A DNA stretch of 64,000 nt from CAYNBT01 sp964396025 (lineage in GTDB: Bacteria; Patescibacteriota; WWE3; UBA101185; UBA10185): contig CAYNBT010000001.1 in assembly GCA_964396025.1 (NCBI GenBank), forward strand, positions 124,001 through 188,000. The letters run 5' to 3'. Positions 36,019 through 42,939 of the stretch are shown one piece after another. Made by a program: the position numbers and the translations under genes. Below the pieces are notes generated by a model. That model was not told where the DNA came from. It saw only the letters and a program-made list of their open reading frames with translations, and ran no database searches. Numbering within the stretch: the first letter of the stretch is position 1; each line of letters begins with the position of its first letter.

Positions 36019-36570
36019 ATCTTATTCACCTGCTGAGTTTCCCAGAGGAGGCCCCATGGCCGGAACACTAGCGGGAAAACGGCGCAAAACCTGGCATCCA
36101 CGGCACGATTTTAGATTGTGCACGGGAGCCTTAGGTATTGCAGCTCTTTGCTTTTATCCTAGGTAAGGGTAAAGAGCGGCACGCAATACCTAAGGCACCC
36201 GGTTTAGCAGCGCTGCAGAGTTTGGGAGTGAGTGTATGTTAAAAACTGCATTCTAGCGGTCTGCCCGCCTTGAACAAGCCCATCACCTTCGCTTGTTCTC
36301 GCGTCACGCAAAACGTGACGACAGGGCCCAAAAACCGCTACCGACATGCGCCAGAACCCGGCGTACGGACTCCCAAACTCATCCCTCAGAATGATCAGAC
36401 TCGTATGCAGTATAAATATACGAGATCTGTATTATTTAGGGCGGAAGTAAGCAAAAAAGGAATGTGCGCATGCACCTCCTACCTTTCCTTGCTGCCCGCT
36501 TCCGCCCTGTCGTCCTAGGTACTGAAAATCTTAGTCCACCTGACTAAAATCTTTCGGTACCTAGGGCGAT
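36019..36570 (+). ncRNA. Structured RNA of unknown class (ncRNA1)
   Basis: About 550 nt downstream of a near-consensus promoter, without a credible coding frame. Stems seen: 36112/36118-type small hairpin (GCACGAT/ATTGTGC, with G-U); 36128-36140 with 36184-36196 (13 bp, extended by 4 bp past an A-A mismatch), capped by GCTCTTT/AAAGAGC and a 21-nt loop with the palindrome CCTAGG; a domain closed by 12 bp (36218-36229 with 36369-36380) and holding GTATGT/ACATGC, AGCGGT/ACCGCT, GAACAAGC/GCTTGTTC and CGTCACG/CGTGACG; then 36400-36424, 36438-36508 and 36514-36565 hairpins. U-G pairs favour the plus strand in most stems. The 3' end is not marked by a terminator. Lacks the RNase P, tmRNA, SRP and 6S core sequences. 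Confidence 0.7.
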
Positions 36571-36609
36571 AAACATTCTTACAGCCTTAAATTTCCCTAA
36601 ACAAATTCA

Positions 36610-36638
36610 TTTACATAAATCCTATAGTATGATATGCT
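36610..36638 (+). promoter_or_regulatory. Promoter for ncRNA2
   Basis: TTTACA at 36610-36615, 17-nt spacer, TATGCT at 36633-36638 preceded by TGA (extended -10). Transcription would start near 36645. Confidence 0.7.
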
Positions 36639-36644
36639 CTTTTG

Positions 36645-37080
36645 TATTCAAGGAGTAAACATTGCCAATCTTCAAAAAATTGGCCACAATTGAATATGCT
36701 AAAAAGGGTTACGCGGTGTTAATACCGGGTCTCCCTAATCACTCCTCCTTGATAGCTTGTGTGACACCCAAGCGCAAACCTTGCTCAAAGCTGGGGTTTG
36801 CCTAGAATCAAGGCTTTCCAAGAAGTAACTGGAAAGCTGCGATTCACCACGGATGTCCACCGGCTAATCGTTGTGCACTTACGTGCACGTGCCCCTAACC
36901 TTGGAGTTTTAGTTATCCGCAAGCGGCTGCAGCCTAAATGTGGAGATACGAATGACAAAGAGGCTTTATATAAGTAGGGTGCTAAACGAAGGGGTGAAAG
37001 TTAGCAACAAAAAATGCATAACTGCCCCTTAAGAACTTTCTCAGCCTAAAATAGATATTATCTTTTTAGGCTGTTTTCAT
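36645..37080 (+). ncRNA. Structured RNA of unknown class (ncRNA2)
   Basis: About 435 nt from its own promoter to an intrinsic terminator. Structure: a perfect three-way junction with CCTTGAT/ATCAAGG (36747-36753 with 36807-36813) enclosing GCTTG/CAAGC (36755-36773) and GCAAACC/GGTTTGC (36774-36801); hairpins 36813-36837 and 36873-36888; GCGATT/AATCGT (36839-36871); and an H-type pseudoknot, TGCTAA/TTAGCA (36980-37006) interlaced with AAGGGG/CCCCTT (36989-37030). The 9-mer CAGCCTAAA occurs at 36930 and again in the terminator's 5' arm. An AAGGAG plus TTG at 36662 would open a 47-codon frame, so a coding role is not excluded. Confidence 0.7.
37042..37080 (+). terminator. Intrinsic terminator of ncRNA2
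   Basis: Perfect 10-bp stem CAGCCTAAAA/TTTTAGGCTG (37042-37051 with 37064-37073), a 12-nt loop, then TTTTCATTTTTT. It overlaps the end of convergent secF, for which the U-tract would be on the wrong side. Confidence 0.85.
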
Positions 37081-37988
37081 TTTTTCTTTGATTTTTTTGT
37101 GGAAATATACTGTTCCCAATAAACCAAAATTGGTGCTGCCGTAAAAATGCTGGAGTACGTTCCAGAGACTATACCTATTAAGAGAGCAAATACAAAATCC
37201 CTTATACTTTCCCCCCCTAACATATACATAGAAAATAGCGTGATGATAACTGTTAACGAAGTGGCCATGGATCTACCCAACGTTTCAGTAATAGAATAAT
37301 CCACAATCTCCGCAAATTTAAAACTTTTAGGAAGTTTAGAAAGGTTTTCACGAATTCTATCAAAAACAACAATAGTATCATGGACCGAGAATCCTATTAC
37401 AGTAAGCACTGCCGTTATAAATAAGGCGTTGATTTCCGTTCCATAAAAATGTCCCAAAATAGAGAATATGCCTATAATCATCAGGGCGTCGTGCAACATA
37501 GCTATAATGGCAGAGGCACCAAAACGCACACTCGAGTAAGGTTGAGGAATGTTTCTAAAGGAATAAGCTATATATGCCACAATAGCAAAAGAAGCAACCA
37601 GAACTGCGAGGAAGGCGTTTTTTGTGGTTTCAGTGCCTACTGTTGGTCCCACTGTTTCTACACTAACCTGCTGAGTTTTTGCAAATGTGGTTTCAATGGC
37701 CTTAGAAACTTGATCTGATGCTTTTGATTCCAGCGGATTGGTTTTTAGTGTTAAAGTTCCGTCGTCCAAAGAAAACTCCTTGATTTGAACACCTTCTTGT
37801 TTTCCAAGCGTTTCCCTGAACTTAGTAATTTGGGTATCTGCGGAAGATTCAACGGTATAAACAAATACAGACCCGCCAGTAAAATCAATAGATAAGTTTA
37901 ATCCAAAAATCAAAAGAGAAATTATTCCCGGGATCAATAAAGCCAAGGACAGCGTTATAAAGTATTTTCCATATTTAATTATTTGCAT
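37077..37988 (-). CDS. secF: Protein translocase subunit SecF
   Basis: A 303-aa RND-type membrane protein that, with SecD, pulls translocating proteins across the membrane using the proton gradient. It has an N-terminal helix, the SIDFTGG element, a small periplasmic domain (about 40-125) and five more helices with GFSVHDTIVVFDRIREN. I chose the ATG at 37988, which has a GGAGGG Shine-Dalgarno and overlaps secD by 14 nt. It ends next to a converging RNA gene. Confidence 0.94.
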   Translation of the reverse strand: MQIIKYGKYFITLSLALLIPGIISLLIFGLNLSIDFTGGSVFVYTVESSADTQITKFRETLGKQEGVQIKEFSLDDGTLTLKTNPLESKASDQVSKAIETTFAKTQQVSVETVGPTVGTETTKNAFLAVLVASFAIVAYIAYSFRNIPQPYSSVRFGASAIIAMLHDALMIIGIFSILGHFYGTEINALFITAVLTVIGFSVHDTIVVFDRIRENLSKLPKSFKFAEIVDYSITETLGRSMATSLTVIITLFSMYMLGGESIRDFVFALLIGIVSGTYSSIFTAAPILVYWEQYISTKKSKKK

Positions 37989-39378
37989 CTTGCCCTCCAT
38001 CCTTATACCTTGGCACAACATTGAATGCCTGAATTAATGTTCTGGTAGCAAAAATCGAAGTAAAAAGCGACAACATAATGCCTATGGACAAAGTAAGAGC
38101 AAATCCACGGATGATTCCATTTCCAAAGTGAAAAAGTATAAAGGCAGTAATCAATGAGGATACGTTTGAATCCTTAATCGAGTGCCAAGCACGATCAAAC
38201 CCAAACTTAATCGCCATGGTAGCGGGAACACCCCAGCGAATCTCCTCTTTAATCCTTTCAAAAATAAGTATATTTGCATCTACGGCCATGCCCACAGACA
38301 AGATAAAACCAGCAATACCAGGTAGAGTTAAAACTACAGGCACGATTTTGAAAATTGTGATTGTAAGAGCTGTATACAAGATTAGGGCAACATTCGCAAT
38401 CAGGCCCAATCTTCCGTAAAAAACTAACATAAAGAGCATAACAAAGAACATTCCAACTAGACCTGCAAACATGCTTTTTTCTACAGAATCCTGCCCTAGT
38501 GTTGCACCAACAGTTTTCTGTTCTAGAATCTTGACGGGTATAGGCAGAGCACCAGCCCGAATTTGTAAGCTGAGCGCGTTGGCGGACTTCACATCAAAAT
38601 TCCCAGTGATAACAGGGTCCTGAAACACGCCGTCAGCCAAATCAGCACTTACCACAGGCATTGAAAGAGGCGAAGCCTCCTGATCCAAAAATAAAGCAAC
38701 TGGTTTACCAACATTCTTTTTTGCTAAGTTTGCAAATTTTTTCTTACCCTCTGGGGTGAACAAAAGCTGTATTTGAGGAGCCGAGGATCCCCCAGAACTT
38801 AAATCGCTAGAAAAAACCACTGTAGCACCACGGAGATCGGCACCTGATAAATCTGTTGATTTCCAAGCCGTAGGATTCATATAAAACTCGTAGAATTTAT
38901 CTTCCGACCATTCAGAAGCATTAGTGAGCTCTTTGAATTCTAGTTGAGCAGTTTGCCCAATTAACGATACTGCAGCCTGTGTGTCTGTAATCCCGGGAAT
39001 TTCCACAATGATCCTGTATTCATCGCCTACTTTAGCCGTGTTTATAACAGGTTCCGTCACCCCAAGATAATTCACACGACGCTCTATCACCTCTTTAGCC
39101 GACTCCAAAGCAGACTGTTGATCATCAACAGCTATTTTTGACATATCGGTGCCCAAAACAACTCTTATGCCACCTTCAAGATCTAGACCCTTTTTCAACT
39201 CCCTTAGATCTATGTTAAAACTTCCACCAAAAAACGAAGCGAAGTAACCGCCAATGGAAGTATCTATATTGAGACCGAATTTGTTGAATTTAATTGTTAG
39301 AACAGGAAGTGCTGCCAAAATGGAAATGCAGAATATTGTTGTGAGAAGGCCTAGCCTAAAATAGATGTTTTTGAACAT
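37975..39378 (-). CDS. secD: Protein translocase subunit SecD
   Basis: A 467-aa partner of SecF. It has a first helix, the periplasmic start LKKGLDLEGGIRV, a P1 head region of about 230 residues, and five C-terminal helices with GMAVDANILIFERIKEE. It is shorter than the E. coli protein (about 615 aa) because the periplasmic region is smaller, as in Gram-positives. It is followed by secF with a 14-nt overlap. Confidence 0.94.
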   Translation of the reverse strand: MFKNIYFRLGLLTTIFCISILAALPVLTIKFNKFGLNIDTSIGGYFASFFGGSFNIDLRELKKGLDLEGGIRVVLGTDMSKIAVDDQQSALESAKEVIERRVNYLGVTEPVINTAKVGDEYRIIVEIPGITDTQAAVSLIGQTAQLEFKELTNASEWSEDKFYEFYMNPTAWKSTDLSGADLRGATVVFSSDLSSGGSSAPQIQLLFTPEGKKKFANLAKKNVGKPVALFLDQEASPLSMPVVSADLADGVFQDPVITGNFDVKSANALSLQIRAGALPIPVKILEQKTVGATLGQDSVEKSMFAGLVGMFFVMLFMLVFYGRLGLIANVALILYTALTITIFKIVPVVLTLPGIAGFILSVGMAVDANILIFERIKEEIRWGVPATMAIKFGFDRAWHSIKDSNVSSLITAFILFHFGNGIIRGFALTLSIGIMLSLFTSIFATRTLIQAFNVVPRYKDGGQDANN

Positions 39379-39386
39379 AAGGATTA

Positions 39387-39968
39387 TTATACTATTGAAC
39401 AGAATTCTTCTTCATCTCCAATTAACATGGTTCTGCTCTGAATCAAAATTCTACTGATAAAGTGATCATTTTTTCTTTTTCTAAACAAGAATTCATCTTC
39501 ACCCATTACGGTGTAGTGAATTTCTTTTAGAGAATCTTTTTGCTCTTCTGCAATGATACCCTCAAGTACTTCAAGTTTCAGAGTGCCTACGATGAACAGG
39601 TCTATATCCAACATCGATGAGTCTCTTCCTCGGGCGTACGCTCTGGACAACACTGCGAATTTCACGTTCCCAAGTTCTTTTGTAGCTTTAATGATTCTAT
39701 AACCAAGGCCTTGCTCTTTGGCAACCATAGAAAGCAATTCAGGATAATAACTACATGCGGTGTTTATCGTAAAATAAACTCGATTACCACTGGGTCTTCG
39801 CTTTAGCAAGCCCAAGCTAGTTAGTCGAGTCAATTCTCTTCGAACAGCATTTATCTCAGTACCAACTGCTCTAACCAAAGCCCTAACATGAAAGGGCTTC
39901 GAAGGTGTAGGTAACATGACTTTAAGAAGTTTTACTCGTACTTCTGATACAAACAAATCATTTAACAT
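39387..39968 (-). CDS. Winged-helix protein with nucleotidyltransferase (MNT)-like domain
   Basis: A 193-aa protein. Residues about 1-75 form an ArsR/MarR-like winged helix (KPFHVRALVRAVGTEINAVRREL, a recognition helix, and the RRPSGNRVYF wing). Residues about 95-160 resemble a Pol-beta-like nucleotidyltransferase: KFAVLSRAYARGRDSSMLDIDLFIVG, where the usual GSxARG reads LSRAYARG and a D-x-D pair is present. Such fusions act as DNA-binding regulators with an uncertain enzymatic role. It sits 8 nt before secD in the same direction. Confidence 0.75.
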   Translation of the reverse strand: MLNDLFVSEVRVKLLKVMLPTPSKPFHVRALVRAVGTEINAVRRELTRLTSLGLLKRRPSGNRVYFTINTACSYYPELLSMVAKEQGLGYRIIKATKELGNVKFAVLSRAYARGRDSSMLDIDLFIVGTLKLEVLEGIIAEEQKDSLKEIHYTVMGEDEFLFRKRKNDHFISRILIQSRTMLIGDEEEFCSIV

Positions 39969-40014
39969 TTTTTATATCCTTGGGCAGAAGGTGAACTAAA
40001 ATAAACCTAAAATA

Positions 40015-41169
40015 CTATTTATAAACTACTTGGTCGACATTTCTATCGGGCACTATAGATATCCAAAACTTACCTCTATTAAACTCGACTTCTGCACCAT
40101 CTTGTGTATAAAAAACAGTTCTTGAGTCTCGATCAGGCTTGGTCCAAGTTACAGGTATTACTCCCCCATCAATAAAAACTAAGCCTTCACCAGTACCGAT
40201 AAGTTGATAGTCTAATCTTCCCTTTTCATCATCTGCAATATCCTCTTCTGTGGCAAACTGAACGATTAGATTTTTCACACTCAATTGCTTTTTTGATTCC
40301 TGATCTATGTGAGGAATTCTTTGATCCTTTTCGTCGTAACCTATAAACCTAAGATAAGAATTGCTCGCAGAATCGAATTTCCACCCTGCAGTGTAATCTC
40401 CAGGATACCAAAAGTCCACAGTTATATCCGAAATCAGTTGCTCTGGCTTCACAGGCTTATCGTCTTTAAATTTGTATGGTACTATGTCTTTTTTTCCACT
40501 CCAACCGAGTTTATCTCCCAGAGCTCGCAAATCTTTTCCGTTTGAATAAGCAGTATGCTCCGTAGCAATTCCCGCGTCTAACCTAGCTTGATCACGCCAA
40601 AAATCCGCTCCACCACGACCAAGACTTCTTACAGGCCATGATTCTATGGCTTCTAAAGCTTGTGGAGACCACCCAATATGCATGAGCATAGCATCGCCCA
40701 TTTCTTTAACTAACACTAGATAATATTCGCGAGTACTTCTAATAGGCCCTATTTTTTCTGGGGTATTCGATAGGAAAAAAGCCAGATACCTTGTGATACC
40801 GCCTTCAGCTACGATTTCATAAACCAAATCAGCATCAATTAAGCCGGATTGCGGGCGGGCATCAACATGATTGTTAATCATTACACCTAAAGGTCTTATG
40901 TTGGACCATTCTTGCGCAATTTCTTTTGACACTAAAATACCGGTGAGAGGAGCTGCCACCATATTTTGCGTTTTGCTACCACTACCAAAAGGCTTTCCCA
41001 AAGGATTCAACAAACTGCCAGGAGAAGAATTTGAAAGTAAGTACAGGTAAAAAACTATTCCCGCTACTAACAACCCTATAAATACCATAACAAACGTCTT
41101 GGGAGATTTCCCGTTAGATGTTGCGGGTGAAAAACCGGTTATGAATTCTGGTTTATTTGTTATTTCCAT
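40015..41169 (-). CDS. DUF3048 (YerB-like) membrane-anchored protein
   Basis: A 384-aa protein with one N-terminal helix (about 26-46) and an external domain. The DUF3048 marks are clear: RPLGVMINNHVDARPQSGL (about 93-111), YEIVAEGGITRYLAF, and KIGPIRSTREYYL; the C-terminal DUF3048_C region is also present. YerB relatives are envelope proteins of unknown activity. It is followed by the HTH-MNT gene and preceded by the DUF4446 gene (1-nt gap), likely one operon. Confidence 0.85.
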   Translation of the reverse strand: MEITNKPEFITGFSPATSNGKSPKTFVMVFIGLLVAGIVFYLYLLSNSSPGSLLNPLGKPFGSGSKTQNMVAAPLTGILVSKEIAQEWSNIRPLGVMINNHVDARPQSGLIDADLVYEIVAEGGITRYLAFFLSNTPEKIGPIRSTREYYLVLVKEMGDAMLMHIGWSPQALEAIESWPVRSLGRGGADFWRDQARLDAGIATEHTAYSNGKDLRALGDKLGWSGKKDIVPYKFKDDKPVKPEQLISDITVDFWYPGDYTAGWKFDSASNSYLRFIGYDEKDQRIPHIDQESKKQLSVKNLIVQFATEEDIADDEKGRLDYQLIGTGEGLVFIDGGVIPVTWTKPDRDSRTVFYTQDGAEVEFNRGKFWISIVPDRNVDQVVYK

Positions 41170-41170
41170 A

Positions 41171-41638
41171 TTAAGACTTCAAAGCAACGTTTAGAACGTC
41201 ACGTTCTTCTTTTGATAACTCATAATTAAGTTCTTTTCCCTCTTTAATAGGCTTGGCATATATTCTGGTACCGGAACGTCCGTGCAGACTTGAAAGAATC
41301 ACACCCGAACCCTTTTTATCCATTAACGCCAAGGAAAACGATTGATCGCCTCCTGCATCATCAAATGGGTTAAATCTTTTCAAAACGATTTTATGAACAA
41401 ACCTTTGAGATTCCTCGTGTAAGCCGCTAGATAACCTCAGCACATGCTCGTACTTTGCATTCATTTGGCCAAGCGTATTCAAGACCTTTTGAGCTACCAC
41501 ATCCAAATCATCACCAGACTCAATTTTTAGCCCCCTTAACTTTTTCATTAAGGCTATGTACTTTAGAGTCAGAACCAAAAGCCACCCAAAAAATACAAAA
41601 ACTATTATTACCAAAAATATTCCTGTCCCATTGCTCAT
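41171..41638 (-). CDS. DUF4446 family protein
   Basis: A 155-aa protein with an N-terminal helix (about 5-25), a short coiled part and a beta-rich C-terminal domain. The KRFNPFDDAGGDQSFSLAL segment and the SSLHGRSGTRIYAKP segment are signatures of DUF4446 (YyaB-like) proteins, found in Firmicutes and CPR. The function is not known. It starts the short operon with DUF3048. Confidence 0.83.
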   Translation of the reverse strand: MSNGTGIFLVIIVFVFFGWLLVLTLKYIALMKKLRGLKIESGDDLDVVAQKVLNTLGQMNAKYEHVLRLSSGLHEESQRFVHKIVLKRFNPFDDAGGDQSFSLALMDKKGSGVILSSLHGRSGTRIYAKPIKEGKELNYELSKEERDVLNVALKS

Positions 41639-41723
41639 TTAATACATATTATATGTTGAGTACATACTTTGTCTAGTTTCTTTAGAAATAAAAAATTTTG
41701 AATCAAAAAAACAAGGGTTATGT

Positions 41724-41735
41724 TAAGATAGGATT
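41724..41735 (+). promoter_or_regulatory. Extended -10 box abutting the 58-aa gene
   Basis: TGT-TAAGAT (hexamer 41724-41729) is an extended -10 exactly 6 nt before ATG at 41736, implying a leaderless message. Confidence 0.55.
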
Positions 41736-41912
41736 ATGAAAGATAAAACTAGCGCAAAACATACACTCGATATAAAAGGTATCAAGAGGGATTTGGTGTT
41801 TGTTGCGATATTTGCTATCATCACGTTCTCTGTTATCACAATGTTTAAATTGACAGGAACGAACGCTCAAACCTTTGCCTCAGTAGTAGGAAAGCTAGGA
41901 AAGCTTCTTTAG
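41736..41912 (+). CDS. 58-aa single-helix membrane protein
   Basis: An ATG at 41736 opens a 58-codon frame ending TAG. The protein starts MKDKTSAKHTLDIKGIKRD (basic), then a hydrophobic helix (about residues 20-37, LVFVAIFAIITFSVITMF), then a short tail ending VVGKLGKLL. It would be a type II, or signal-anchor, membrane protein. The case for a real gene is the -10 box immediately upstream and the sensible composition (positive-inside, single helix). Its last 18 bases overlap the end of the convergent prfB. Function unknown. Confidence 0.6.
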   Translation: MKDKTSAKHTLDIKGIKRDLVFVAIFAIITFSVITMFKLTGTNAQTFASVVGKLGKLL

Positions 41913-42902
41913 AGCAGCCTCAATAAACTCATCCAAGTTACCATCTAACACAGATTCAGGATTAGTGCTTTCTACTCCGGTTCGAACATCCTTAACAAGC
42001 TTATATGGATGCAATACATAGTTCCGAATCTGCGCACCCCAGCTTGGAGCCTTGTAAACACCCTTCAGTTTTAACTTTTCTTGCTCCAAACGCTCAAATT
42101 CAATTTGGTAGAGCTTTGATTTTAGTATTTTCAGGGCCTTTTCCTTGTTTTTTCCTTGATAGCGTTCTTCTTGACACTCAACGACGATACCAGATGGTAT
42201 GTGTTTTATACGAACAGCTGTCGAAACCTTGTTAACATTCTGCCCCCCATGTCCACCTGCTCTAAAGGCCTCAAATTCTATGTCATCATCTTTTACTTCA
42301 ATATCGATATCATCTTCTATTTCCGGGATCGCCTCTACCATGGCAAAAGACGTCTGACGTAAATTGTCTGAATTAAAAGGAGAAAGTCTCACCAGCCTGT
42401 GAGTGCCAATTTCATTTTTTAGGTAACCATAAGCATAAGGGCCTATAATTTCTAACGATATTGATTTTAAACCAGCCTCATCACCTTGATGTTTAGAAAG
42501 CTCATAGACCTTCCATCCACGATTTTCAGCATAGCGTGTGTACATTCGGGACAAAATTTCTGTCCAATCCATAGCTTCTGTACCACCTTGGCCAGCATGA
42601 ATTGAAAAGATAACGTTATTTTTGTCATGAGGGCCAGAAAGAAACAGCTTAAGCTCAATCTTGCTTAGCTCTCGTGTAAGCTCTTCTTCATTACCTTCTT
42701 CTAAAAGAAGATTTAGAAAATTGTAATCCTCAATTTCTTTTTGTAACGTTGAAAGCTCTTGTGAAAGTTTCTGTCCTTTTTCCCAATCTTGCCATACAGA
42801 ATCGTCTTGCATCAACTGATTGATTTCTTCTACGCGTGCCGCTTTAGCAGGAATGTTTAGTTTTATGTTGATATCAGCTATCTTTTGCCTTAACTCATCC
42901 AT
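41895..42902 (-). CDS. prfB: Peptide chain release factor 2
   Basis: Terminates translation at UGA and UAA. The RF2-specific SPF tripeptide is in RLSPFNSDN, and the catalytic GGQ is in GGHGGQNVN. I take the ATG at 42902 (MDELRQK), giving 335 aa; the reading frame stays open upstream but lacks RF2-like sequence. No programmed frameshift is needed: the coding frame is continuous. Presence of RF2 shows UGA is a stop codon here. It follows the Clp gene by 37 nt. Confidence 0.94.
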   Translation of the reverse strand: MDELRQKIADINIKLNIPAKAARVEEINQLMQDDSVWQDWEKGQKLSQELSTLQKEIEDYNFLNLLLEEGNEEELTRELSKIELKLFLSGPHDKNNVIFSIHAGQGGTEAMDWTEILSRMYTRYAENRGWKVYELSKHQGDEAGLKSISLEIIGPYAYGYLKNEIGTHRLVRLSPFNSDNLRQTSFAMVEAIPEIEDDIDIEVKDDDIEFEAFRAGGHGGQNVNKVSTAVRIKHIPSGIVVECQEERYQGKNKEKALKILKSKLYQIEFERLEQEKLKLKGVYKAPSWGAQIRNYVLHPYKLVKDVRTGVESTNPESVLDGNLDEFIEAALKKLS

Positions 42903-42939
42903 AAAACTGAGTATAGCACTACGCAAGCTGACTCCAAAA

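Noticed and set aside
36019..36400. RNase P RNA: ACAGAACCCGGC-like stretch near 36350 and a GGTAAGGGT loop near 36162
   Set aside because: The almost invariant 5' core (GAGGAAAGTCC) that pairs with it is missing, and the outer helix does not join the right segments. Only a covariance-model search could revive it.
36270..36518. 82-codon open frame on the plus strand within ncRNA1
   Set aside because: It runs through several perfect stems, has no ribosome site, and its translation is low-complexity and unlike any protein.
36645..37080. tmRNA (ssrA) for ncRNA2, given its pseudoknot
   Set aside because: No tRNA-like acceptor ends, no T-arm sequence, and no tag reading frame ending in Ala-Ala-stop were found on the plus strand, in normal or permuted order.
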